From DT-110 sp964342305 (GTDB lineage Bacteria; Bacteroidota; Bacteroidia; Chitinophagales; Saprospiraceae): a stretch of 64,000 bases of DNA. Both the position numbers and the translations under genes were made by a program. The stretch is taken from NCBI GenBank assembly GCA_964342305.1, contig CAYFGK010000017.1, forward strand, positions 3,319-67,318, written 5' to 3'. Each line of letters starts with the position of its first letter. Positions within the stretch are counted from its first letter, which is position 1. Under the pieces are notes generated by a model. It did no database searches. It saw only the letters and a list, made by a program, of their open reading frames with translations, and was not told where the DNA came from. This document shows, piece by piece, positions 16,472 to 24,118 of the stretch.

Positions 16472-17902
16472 ATGAAACGAACCGAGATTGCCCAACTATT
16501 GAAGGATCCGGCACTGGATCAAAAAGTACACGTTAAAGGATGGGTTCGCGCCTTTCGTTCCAATCGCTTTATTGCGTTGAACGACGGCTCCAGCATGGCA
16601 ACCATTCAGGTGGTGGTCGATTTTGAGCAATTCCCGGAGGAGTTGATCCGTCAGATCAGCTTTCACGCCTGTTTGTCGATTACCGGCACTTTGGTGGAAT
16701 CGAAGGGACAGGGCCAATCCGTTGAGATCCTGGCCGAAGAGATCGAGGTGCTCGGAAGTACCGATCTCGACAAATATCCCCTGCAGCCCAAGAAGCAAAG
16801 CATGGAGTTTTTGCGGGAGAAAGCACATTTCCGGATGCGGACGAACACATTCAGCGCAGTGTTCCGCGTGCGGCACGGATTGGCTTACGCGGTTCATAAG
16901 TACTACAACGACAACGGCTACTACTATCTGCACACGCCAATCATTACTGGTAGTGATGCCGAGGGTGCGGGAGAGATGTTTCGCGTAACCACCCTGGAAG
17001 CGAACCAGGCCCCTACCCTGGAGGATGGATCAGTTGACTATAAGCAAGACTTTTTTGGTAAACCAACCAACCTGACGGTATCCGGCCAGCTGCAAGCGGA
17101 GATCGGTGCCCTGGCACTGGGTAAAGTCTACACCTTCGGCCCCACATTCCGGGCCGAAAACTCCAATACCAGTCGTCACCTGGCCGAATTCTGGATGATC
17201 GAGCCCGAGGTTGCATTCTACGATATACAGGACGATATGGACCTCGCCGAGGATTTCGTCAAGTATCTGATCAACTACGTACTCGAGCACTACGGTCCCG
17301 AACTGGAGTTTCTGGATAAGCGCATCCAGGACCTGGAGAAGAACATGAAGAAGGAGGAGCGTCGACCGATGGGCCTCCTGGAAACCCTTCGCTTCGTAGT
17401 GGCCGACGATTTTGCACGCATCACCTACAGCGAAGCAGTCGATTTGTTACGTAACTCCAAGCCATATAAAAAGGACAAATTCCAGTACCCGGTGGAATGG
17501 GGTAAGGACCTCCAGGCGGAGCACGAACGTTGGCTGGTCGAAAAGAAATTCAAAAAGCCGGTAATTGTCCGCGACTATCCAAAGGACATCAAGGCTTTCT
17601 ACATGCGCCTGAACGACGATAAAGAGACGGTGGCCGCCATGGACGTGCTGTTCCCCGGTATCGGGGAGGTAATTGGCGGCTCCCAGCGGGAAGAACGTCT
17701 GGACGTTTTAACGAGCCGCATGGCAGAAATGGGTGTTCCCGAAGAGGAGCTAAGCTGGTACCTGGACCTGCGCAAATTTGGTGGTGCACCTCACGCTGGT
17801 TTCGGCTTAGGCTTCGAGCGGATGGTCCAGTTCGTCACCGGCATGGGGAACATACGGGATGTAATTCCCTTCCCCCGTACACCGGGCAATGCGACATTCT
17901 AG
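16472..17902 (+). CDS. asnS: asparagine--tRNA ligase
   Basis: AsnRS charges tRNA(Asn) with asparagine. The 476-residue protein has the N-terminal OB-fold anticodon-binding domain (VHVKGWVRAFRSNRFIALN). The class II catalytic core follows: motif 2 region TFRAENSNTSRHLAEFWMIE and motif 3 GFGLGFERMVQFVTG near the C-terminus, ending in IRDVIPFPRTPGNATF. These mark it as AsnRS rather than AspRS. ATG 16472 is the family start. It is monocistronic with its own promoter and terminator. Confidence 0.96.
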   Translation: MKRTEIAQLLKDPALDQKVHVKGWVRAFRSNRFIALNDGSSMATIQVVVDFEQFPEELIRQISFHACLSITGTLVESKGQGQSVEILAEEIEVLGSTDLDKYPLQPKKQSMEFLREKAHFRMRTNTFSAVFRVRHGLAYAVHKYYNDNGYYYLHTPIITGSDAEGAGEMFRVTTLEANQAPTLEDGSVDYKQDFFGKPTNLTVSGQLQAEIGALALGKVYTFGPTFRAENSNTSRHLAEFWMIEPEVAFYDIQDDMDLAEDFVKYLINYVLEHYGPELEFLDKRIQDLEKNMKKEERRPMGLLETLRFVVADDFARITYSEAVDLLRNSKPYKKDKFQYPVEWGKDLQAEHERWLVEKKFKKPVIVRDYPKDIKAFYMRLNDDKETVAAMDVLFPGIGEVIGGSQREERLDVLTSRMAEMGVPEEELSWYLDLRKFGGAPHAGFGLGFERMVQFVTGMGNIRDVIPFPRTPGNATF

Positions 17903-17924
17903 CATCAAGCGTATCTGCTTACGC

Positions 17925-17966
17925 AAAAAAGAGGCTGCACATCCTGTTGTGTGCAGCCTCTTTTTT
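17925..17966 (+). terminator. Rho-independent terminator of asnS
   Basis: AAAAAAGAGGCTGCACA and TGTGCAGCCTCTTTTTT form a 17-bp stem including the A/U base, with an 8-nt loop and a T6 run. Placed 22 nt after asnS. Confidence 0.85.
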
Positions 17967-18069
17967 ATTGATTTTCAGACCATTCCCTCAATGAAAAGCC
18001 CCTTAACGAATTTTAGGGAATAGAAATTTTATCAAATTGAATTTTTTATGCTATGTTTACGGCGTCGTC

Positions 18070-18156
18070 AAAAAGAAAAAGTCGGCATATTGCTGTATGC
18101 CGACCTCACGCTAATAACAAATCATAATCTCATGAAAAAAATAAGACGACCTAACT
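18070..18156 (-). repeat. 3'-end block A with Rho-independent terminator
   Basis: Read on the minus strand, a conserved ~50-nt leader (TTAGGTCGTCTTATTT, CATGAGATTATGATTTG, TTATTAGCGTGAGG) runs into the stem GTCGGCATA/TATGCCGAC (18081-18104) and a T-rich tail (18070-18080). The same leader is found at 18996-19075 before a different but equally well paired stem. Confidence 0.7.
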
Positions 18157-18250
18157 TTTACTAAACAAATCTTAATCTTATCGTTATCTCTTTACGTTAG
18201 AACAAATCGTAATCTCTATAATTCGACCTAACTTGATTCTTTCTTATGGG

Positions 18251-18283
18251 AGGTTCCTCGCTACAAAGCGAGGAACCTTTCTA
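18251..18283 (+). terminator. plus-strand hairpin with U-rich tail
   Basis: AGGTTCCTCGCT and AGCGAGGAACCT form a 12-bp stem followed by TTTCT. No plus-strand gene ends here, so it either ends an unseen RNA or is an internal structure of the minus-strand unit. Confidence 0.5.
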
Positions 18284-18650
18284 GTTTATGGGATTATGAT
18301 TATCGTACCGGCGGTTTTTCAGTTGCCTTTCAGATACCGGCTTTGACACCGATTGTATCTAGTTAGTTGCCAATACGACATCATAATGATGTTCTTGTCA
18401 AAATAGGGTGGTAACTATCGATCGGTTGTTCCGCTGAACAGGTGCAGACTAAATTTGCACGTGTTGTACGTATAATCGGTTAGAACGAAATCGGTTTTTG
18501 TCAGTTTTTGGGACAGCCTCCGCTGTTCACTGCGGAAGAACATTCGACCGATAGTTGCTCACCTTTTCAAATTTATTCCTGATCATTTTCAGGATCCTTC
18601 TCTCTCGTTCGAGAAACTCACTTTTGATTCGCTTGTGTTTCCCTCTTGAG

Positions 18651-18712
18651 TACATTACAAATATGCAGCAGATACGAACCATTCTCAAAGACAAAAAAAG
18701 GCATTTGTTGAA
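18651..18712 (-). promoter_or_regulatory. promoter block shared with the T9SS gene (copy 2)
   Basis: On the minus strand the block reads CAACAAATGCCTTTTTTTG, TCTTTG, a variable 21-nt stretch, then CATATTTGTAATGTA. The -7 part CATATTTG differs from TAnnTTTG at one base. The two conserved parts have exactly the same spacing as at 22178-22240. Confidence 0.65.
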
Positions 18713-18995
18713 AAAAAAACGTAAAAACAAAGCACAAAAACCCCGCAAAACACTATAAATCAACAATCTAAAATACAGGCTATGTTGACTATTCATTTTG
18801 AATTATTAGCAATAAAGGGCAAAAAAAGTTGTTTTTTCTTCAGAAAAGCACTGAAATCACCCCGGAAGCGGTTGGTTTGAGTTTCGAAAAGGAAGGAAAT
18901 GGACGGGAAGCGGTACCCGGATTAAGGCAGATTTCCGGGCAGTTGTTGAATATCTGTGTGAATCGGTTGCGGGAGGAGACTATAAAAGGCCTATA

Positions 18996-19075
18996 AAAAA
19001 AAGTGTCGGTGCACCGAGTGCACCGACCTCACGCTAATAACAAATCATAATCTCATGAAAAATAAGACGACCTAA
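18996..19075 (-). repeat. 3'-end block B with Rho-independent terminator
   Basis: On the minus strand the same leader as in block A is followed by the stem GTCGGTGCAC-TCG-GTGCACCGAC (19005-19027) and a T8 run (18996-19002). Stem bases differ from block A while pairing is kept, which points to selection on structure. It lies about 150 nt after the T9SS gene stop. Confidence 0.7.
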
Positions 19076-19186
19076 ATCTTTATGTAAAACAGCTCATAGT
19101 GTGCGATTGTTTCACTGGGCACCAGAGCCTTACATGTTTATCATTTTTACTCTACTAACGCTTTCATGCGCTATTATTATTTCGTA

Positions 19187-19219
19187 AAAATCCTTTTTAT
19201 CTCCTTTTAATAGGATTTT
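19187..19219 (-). terminator. weak hairpin just after T9SS gene
   Basis: AAAATCC and GGATTTT form a 7-bp A/T-rich stem with a 19-nt loop, 6 nt after the stop on the minus strand. It is much weaker than block B, which is the likelier end of the transcript. Confidence 0.35.
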
Positions 19220-19224
19220 AACAC

Positions 19225-22146
19225 TTACTGAACGATTAACTTACCCGTAGCCAAAAGTACTCCGTCATTTTCCAGCCGGAACGCATAGACCCCCTCGGGC
19301 AGTTGGTTGCGATTCAGCTCTACCTGGCTGCTGCGACTGCGTTCACGGCGAATAAGACGGCCTTCCAGGTCGTACAGCATCAGATCGAGCGAACTCACAT
19401 CGTAGCCGGTCACATCAAAGGTGACTACCTCGACGAAGGGGTTGGGGTATACCCGGACATTCAGCCCGGGAATATCCGGCTGTTCAACACTCGTTACCTC
19501 CACGTATCCGGGGAAACTTCCCACGGTACGGGTAACCGTGTTGCTCAGCACGGGTTCCTGGTAATCAAAGAAAACCTTAAGCCGGTTCTCAATGGCGGTT
19601 CCGGTCTGATTACCCGGAATCTGAGCAACCACGTATTCTACATATCCCTGAGAAGCCACTGCATTCCCTTCAGTCAACGGCAGTAGTTCAAGATCCGTAA
19701 AGGTGATTTTCAGAATACCATCTTCGTACACCTCCGCCTGGTAGGGATGGCTGGAGGCACCGAAGGTCACCGATTTAATATCCAGGCCTGCGGGAACGGT
19801 ATCCCGGATGACTACCCGGTTCACAGTATCGGAGCCCGTATTAGTGAAAACCACTTTATATTTCACCGGATCGGCAGCATCAATGAATTCCCCGCGGTAG
19901 CCTTTGGGGTGTGCTGACAACTGAACATCGGGGGCCTCCTCCCGGATCTCCTGTACGTTGATCGAACGGGAGGGCATGCGATCATCTTCCGGAAACTGAG
20001 TGACCTGACCAACTGAAAAAGGACCGCCGTCTTCCGTGCAACCTTCAATAGCCGCCGTAGCGTAGTTGCTGAAGGGGTGATTCTCCGATTCTTCAGCAAA
20101 TACCCGGTAGGTACTGCCGTTGGCCGGCACCTTGATCCGTCGCTCCTCCTGCGCCTTCAACTGCAGGGGCTCGTTCGCAACGATAATATCATCCTGGATC
20201 ACGATCGAGGCGCGTTTGGTGATCATGTCCTGAATACCAATATTGATAATGGAGAAGGCAATGGAATCCCCTTCGCACCGACCGGATACCTCCAGATCAG
20301 ATCGATCCCAGTCGGGATCGAACATCAAACACAGCGTATCAGGCGAAATATTGGCGGTAACATTGACTGCCTGGTTGACTGCAATCCCATCGCAGGCCGA
20401 AGAGGCGATCACTTCAAAACTACCGGATTCACCGGGTGCAACGGTCCCTACGTTAAACGTAAGGATGTTACCTTCATTACTGGCTGGATCGACACCTGCC
20501 GACTGGTAGGATAGTACGGGGTCGAGCACGAGTTCCACTTGCACATTTGTGGCCGCTGCTGTTCCCAGGTTCTGATACCGAACCGTATAAGGAACATCAC
20601 TACAACGCGCCAGATAGGGTGCAGAAACATTCATTTCCAATAGCGGGCACTCCACCTGAGCACGAACCCCGAAATCCGTACGGGTAGTGTCGTAAAATTC
20701 TTGTAGCCGAAGCGGAACACCGTCGGCCTGGCAAGATTCCCAATATTGATTAAGCGGGATGACTTGCACAGTGTAAGCACCGGTATCGACCAGGATGTTG
20801 TAGAAACCATTCCGGTCCGTACTACCGTAGTATGTTTTGTTTTTACCTTCCGCCTGAACTAACCAGTTCGCCAAACCTGGTTCACCGGCGTCAACGTCGC
20901 ACTGGTCATCTTCGTCCCAGTACACGCGACCAGTCAATATATTGGAAAAAGAATTTCCGTTGGCGTCCGTTTTCAGCAGAATAACGTCGTTGAAAAAGGT
21001 GAGTTCGAAACCGTTGTAACCGGCAATAACCAAATCCCCGCTGGTAGTTTCCACCAGATCGCGCCCCTCATCCAGGTATTGCTCGTCACCCAGGCGGTTC
21101 GTAAACAGCACCTCACCATCACTGGTCAAACGCGCAACCAGTACACCAACATCAATACCGTCGGCCTGTACCTGGAATCCGACACCGGCTAGGTCGCCAT
21201 TCGACAATTCCACCAGTGCGTTCAATCCATCCTCCAGGTTGGGTTCCCCGACTTTCGAAGTCCATAGGGTATCTCCCGTTTCGGCATTTAGCTTGACGAC
21301 CAGGCCATCCTGTTGGTCATTGATCAGGCCGCCGATGGCCACCTGTCCGTCACGGGTCCGAATAACGTCCCGTCCTTCTTCGAGCATCGGGCCGTCAAGG
21401 CGGCTTTCCCATAGTATGTTTCCGTCTCCGTCGATACGCAGAGCGACCAGATCATTATCGGGTCCTTCTTCATTTTTTGAGACACCCGTCAGTACGAAAT
21501 CATCTCCGATACTAACAGCCGCATTGAGTCCATCGGTCCGGTCAGTACCACTCGTTTTTTTCCAGATAAGATCGCCGGAAGCATTGAAGCGGGCGTACAG
21601 GAAGTCACTATCTTCCGCTTCGGGATCAAATTCTTCCCCGACAAGGAGAATGTCGCCATTCGTCGCCAGAGAAACTCCTGTCACCTTTTGGTCGAGCGGT
21701 TCTTCCAGCACCTTACTCCAAAGTAATTCCCCCTCGGCGGATATTTCCAGGAGCAGAATATCGGAATCGTCCCCGTTATTGAGTACACTGGTTCCGGTGA
21801 TCAGATACGTTCCGTTGGCGGTGCGGACAATATCGGTTCCGGTTTCCCGAAAACCCAGATCGTATTCTTTCCGCCATACCAGAGAACCGTCGATATCGGT
21901 GCGCACGACAAATATGTCCGGGTCGTTATCGGCTCCAAAGGATTCGGAAACCCCGACGGTGACGTAGCCCTCATCAATGGATTCGATGAGCGCAAAAGCT
22001 TCGTCAGTCTTATCGTCCCCGAAGCTGTACTGCCAACCTTGCGCAGTCAGGGTAACAGACAAAAGAACCCCAAGCAGCGCGCCGACCCACCCGGCAGGAC
22101 TGTAGGAGGTCTCTGCTATCGTCTTATTTATCCCTTTTATGGTCAT
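19225..22146 (-). CDS. large T9SS-exported beta-propeller/DUF11 protein
   Basis: This 973-residue protein has a signal peptide (VGALLGVLLSVTLTAQG), about eight beta-propeller-like repeats of the form GDLIWKKT/GDGNILWESRLDG (roughly residues 30-400), an SdrD B-like segment (GRVYWDEDDQCDVDAGEPG) and two DUF11-type domains. One of these carries NTGSDTVNRVVIRDTVPAG. The C-terminal T9SS sorting domain (VRVYPNPF to the end) closes it. It is expected on the cell surface or released, as an adhesin or structural protein. ATG 22146 gives the best signal peptide. ATG 22182 is in frame but lies at the predicted transcription start. Unknown binding partner. Confidence 0.88.
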   Translation of the reverse strand: MTIKGINKTIAETSYSPAGWVGALLGVLLSVTLTAQGWQYSFGDDKTDEAFALIESIDEGYVTVGVSESFGADNDPDIFVVRTDIDGSLVWRKEYDLGFRETGTDIVRTANGTYLITGTSVLNNGDDSDILLLEISAEGELLWSKVLEEPLDQKVTGVSLATNGDILLVGEEFDPEAEDSDFLYARFNASGDLIWKKTSGTDRTDGLNAAVSIGDDFVLTGVSKNEEGPDNDLVALRIDGDGNILWESRLDGPMLEEGRDVIRTRDGQVAIGGLINDQQDGLVVKLNAETGDTLWTSKVGEPNLEDGLNALVELSNGDLAGVGFQVQADGIDVGVLVARLTSDGEVLFTNRLGDEQYLDEGRDLVETTSGDLVIAGYNGFELTFFNDVILLKTDANGNSFSNILTGRVYWDEDDQCDVDAGEPGLANWLVQAEGKNKTYYGSTDRNGFYNILVDTGAYTVQVIPLNQYWESCQADGVPLRLQEFYDTTRTDFGVRAQVECPLLEMNVSAPYLARCSDVPYTVRYQNLGTAAATNVQVELVLDPVLSYQSAGVDPASNEGNILTFNVGTVAPGESGSFEVIASSACDGIAVNQAVNVTANISPDTLCLMFDPDWDRSDLEVSGRCEGDSIAFSIINIGIQDMITKRASIVIQDDIIVANEPLQLKAQEERRIKVPANGSTYRVFAEESENHPFSNYATAAIEGCTEDGGPFSVGQVTQFPEDDRMPSRSINVQEIREEAPDVQLSAHPKGYRGEFIDAADPVKYKVVFTNTGSDTVNRVVIRDTVPAGLDIKSVTFGASSHPYQAEVYEDGILKITFTDLELLPLTEGNAVASQGYVEYVVAQIPGNQTGTAIENRLKVFFDYQEPVLSNTVTRTVGSFPGYVEVTSVEQPDIPGLNVRVYPNPFVEVVTFDVTGYDVSSLDLMLYDLEGRLIRRERSRSSQVELNRNQLPEGVYAFRLENDGVLLATGKLIVQ

Positions 22147-22177
22147 CAGCGCAAGCGTTTTAAAGCGTTTAGAATGA

Positions 22178-22240
22178 TACATTACAAATATGTTACCGAT
22201 TCGTGCCAAAATCAAAGACAAAAAAAGGCATTTGTTGACT
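22178..22240 (-). promoter_or_regulatory. promoter block of the T9SS gene (copy 1)
   Basis: On the minus strand: CAACAAATGCCTTTTTTTG, TCTTTG, a 21-nt variable stretch, then CATATTTGTAATGTA. The last part is a near match to the Bacteroidota -7 element. The block is shared with 18651-18712 at identical spacing, including the upstream CAACAAATGCC part, which could be a regulator or sigma-factor site. Confidence 0.65.
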
Positions 22241-22355
22241 TTTTTTGGGTATTTTCACACAAACCAAATTAAACACATACATACAAAAACTTGAAAATGA
22301 GTTATTTGTATTTTACATTTTAATTAATCTTTGTTGACCATATTTTCATCCCCCC

Positions 22356-23768
22356 ATGGCATCCAATCAACTCGTTCGCGTTTGTCAGACCCTGGACAAA
22401 AAAGAGATCCGCGACCTTCGAAAATGGCTCCAGTCTCCGGTCCATAATCAACGTGAAGATGTTGTTGACCTTTTCGAATACCTATTCCAGGGAGACCACC
22501 TGTACCACGACAAATTTCTGGCCAAACCGCGGATTTTTCAAAAAATTTTTCCGGGCGAAGAGTACGATGATGCCCGACTGCGGCAGACATTTCATTTCAC
22601 CCTAAAGGCCATTGAGGAGTTTCTCGCCTACCAGAACCTGCAATCCGACGAGATCAATGCCCGCCTGGCCCTTGCCAAAACCTACCGCCACAAAAAACTG
22701 GATAAATCATACCAGAAGCGCATGCGGGAGGTAGAGAAGTTACAACATAAGCATCCCTACCGGGATGAAGGGTTTCTGATAACGGAATATCTCCTGGAAT
22801 TAGAACGGTACGAATACCTGAGCAAGCAGCAACGTACCTCCGATATTAATCTGCAGGAACTGGCGCAAAAGCAAGAACACAGCTTCATCAGCGGAAAATT
22901 ACGGGTTGCCTGCTATATGCTGAGTCACCAACGCGTTTTTAAAACAGAATATGACTTTGGGTTGCTCGATGCCATCCTACCCTACGTTGCGAAGCGCGAG
23001 GATTTGCTGGAAGTAGCGGCCATCCGGGTGTACTACTATTGTTACCTGGCTTTTACCGACCGATCCGAAGAATCTCATTTCCAGAATTTCAAAGAGGCTA
23101 TTTTCCGATTCGTGGATTGTTTTACCAAAACGGAAATTCGCGATCTTTATTTGCTGGCGGTCAATTATTGTATCTCGAAAAGTAATGCCGGCATTCCCGG
23201 CTACATGCAGGAAGCCTTCGAACTATTCAAGAACGGGATCGCCAAGGAAGTCTTTATTCAAAATGGCATTCTCGATTTCCGCACCTTTCGTAACGTCTCC
23301 GGTATCGCAATCAATCTCAAGGAATTTGACTACGCGGAGCAATTCATCGAAAAGTACCAGCACTATCTGCCAACCAAGTATCAGGGGGACTTCGTAAAGT
23401 TTACCTCCGCTCAGCTTTACTGGAAAAAAGGCGACAACGACCAGGCCCGGCACATTGTCCTGCAAATCTCGGCCGACGACCCCCTCATGAACCTCAACGC
23501 CCGCTGGATGCTGATCGCCATTTATTACGAAGAAAGCGAGTTCGAGCTACTGGAAAATCTGCTCGACAATATGACCTCCTACATCAATCGGAAAAAAGTA
23601 CTGGGCTACCATAAAACAGCTTACACCAACCTGATCCGCTACACGCGGAAGCTTATCCGGGTCAACCCCTTCGATAAGGAGAGCAAAGAGAAATTACGCA
23701 AGGAAATCACGGCCGCCGACCCACTGAATGCCAAGGATTGGTTTCTGCGGCAGTTGGATGAATTGTAA
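22356..23768 (+). CDS. conserved all-helical protein of unknown function
   Basis: A 470-residue soluble protein without signal peptide or membrane segment (ATG 22356, MASNQLVRVCQTLDKKEIR). Nearly the whole chain is predicted helical, with pairs of amphipathic helices and TPR-like spacing in the second half (YAEQFIEKYQHYLPTKYQ, AQLYWKKGDNDQARHIV). A basic helix region is seen near residues 105-130 (KTYRHKKLDKSYQKRMREVE). No catalytic motif is seen. It is a single-gene unit followed by a heptamer array. I do not recognise the family; a scaffold role is only a guess from the fold. Confidence 0.7.
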   Translation: MASNQLVRVCQTLDKKEIRDLRKWLQSPVHNQREDVVDLFEYLFQGDHLYHDKFLAKPRIFQKIFPGEEYDDARLRQTFHFTLKAIEEFLAYQNLQSDEINARLALAKTYRHKKLDKSYQKRMREVEKLQHKHPYRDEGFLITEYLLELERYEYLSKQQRTSDINLQELAQKQEHSFISGKLRVACYMLSHQRVFKTEYDFGLLDAILPYVAKREDLLEVAAIRVYYYCYLAFTDRSEESHFQNFKEAIFRFVDCFTKTEIRDLYLLAVNYCISKSNAGIPGYMQEAFELFKNGIAKEVFIQNGILDFRTFRNVSGIAINLKEFDYAEQFIEKYQHYLPTKYQGDFVKFTSAQLYWKKGDNDQARHIVLQISADDPLMNLNARWMLIAIYYEESEFELLENLLDNMTSYINRKKVLGYHKTAYTNLIRYTRKLIRVNPFDKESKEKLRKEITAADPLNAKDWFLRQLDEL

Positions 23769-23773
23769 ATTCA

Positions 23774-23845
23774 GGTGTGAGGTGTGAGGTGTGAGGTGTG
23801 AGGTTTGAGGTGTGAGGTGTGGGGTGTGAGGTTTGGGGTTTGCGA
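23774..23845. repeat. heptamer array (AGGTGTG/AGGTTTG)
   Basis: About ten units alternate GAGGTGTG and GAGGTTTG/GGGTTTG, starting 5 nt after the stop of the preceding gene. Unlike the array at 6255 it has no mirrored arm before the gap. Confidence 0.8.
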
Positions 23846-23872
23846 TCAAAACCTGATCTGTGGTCACCTTAA

Positions 23873-23932
23873 CCACTAAAGTGGTATGGGAAAATAATTC
23901 CTCGATCCGACACCACCGCTAAAGCGGTGACC
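23873..23932. repeat. two small palindromes next to an assembly gap
   Basis: ACCACTAAAGTGGT (about 23873-23886) and CACCGCTAAAGCGGTG (about 23914-23929) are 5-7 bp stems with the same AAA-centred loop and differing but paired arms. They are REP-like and directly precede the 100-N gap. Confidence 0.5.
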
Positions 23933-24032
23933 NNNNNNNNNNNNNNNNNNNNNNNNNNNNNNNNNNNNNNNNNNNNNNNNNNNNNNNNNNNNNNNNNNNN
24001 NNNNNNNNNNNNNNNNNNNNNNNNNNNNNNNN
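23933..24032. other. assembly gap (100 N)
   Basis: Placeholder of unknown true size. It is flanked by palindromes on the left and by 9-base words of the ACCTTGGACC type on the right (24033-24066), so repeats probably broke the assembly. Confidence 0.95.
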
Positions 24033-24063
24033 ACCGTGGACCTTGGACCTTGGACCGTGCACC

Positions 24064-24095
24064 TTGCCCTGTTTTCAGTTTTTTCCCTATTTTCG
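24064..24095 (+). promoter_or_regulatory. predicted promoter of first GNAT gene
   Basis: TTG (24064-24066), 21 bp, then TATTTTCG (24088-24095), close to the Bacteroidota -33/-7 pattern. The start codon is 23 nt downstream. Confidence 0.5.
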
Positions 24096-24118
24096 CCGCC
24101 TAATCCACCCCTCGGGCT

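Larger units (their letters stand above)
18070..18652 (-). ncRNA. candidate non-coding transcript or remnant unit (unassigned)
   Basis: A minus-strand promoter block (18651-18712) lies upstream and a terminator (18070-18104) downstream, defining a unit of about 580 nt. It contains one tiny ORF of 42 codons (start 18655). The 3' half holds three related stretches with the core AGATTA-GATTTGTT (about 18117-18218 on the plus strand they read AACAAATC-TAATCT). The unit parallels the neighbouring T9SS gene unit, which has the same promoter block and 3' block. It could be a regulatory RNA, a small-peptide gene or a copy that lost its coding part. No expression evidence. Confidence 0.3.
17967..19186. 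other. 1.2-kb region without a convincing protein gene
   Basis: This stretch holds the 3'-end blocks at 18070-18156 and 18996-19075, a plus-strand terminator at 18251-18283, a promoter block at 18651-18712 and the predicted minus-strand unit 18070-18652. The only reading frame of note is a 42-codon ORF (18527-18655, minus), rich in Lys/Arg, whose ATG sits directly at the predicted start of transcription. Nothing resembling a known RNA family was recognised. Confidence 0.6.

Noticed and set aside
18113..18156. Short leader peptide (MKKIRRPNFY) in the plus-strand sense of block A
   Set aside because: The second copy (19050) has two fewer A residues and breaks the frame (MKNKTT), so peptide coding is not conserved. 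The U-run position also favours the minus strand for this block.
18527..18796. 89-codon frame on the minus strand as a full gene
   Set aside because: Its first half runs through the conserved promoter block, so it cannot be translated from that promoter. Only the 42-codon part from 18655 is possible and is mentioned as such.
23774..23845. CRISPR-like direct repeats
   Set aside because: Units are 7-8 bases with no spacers and no cas genes nearby; this is a simple repeat array.
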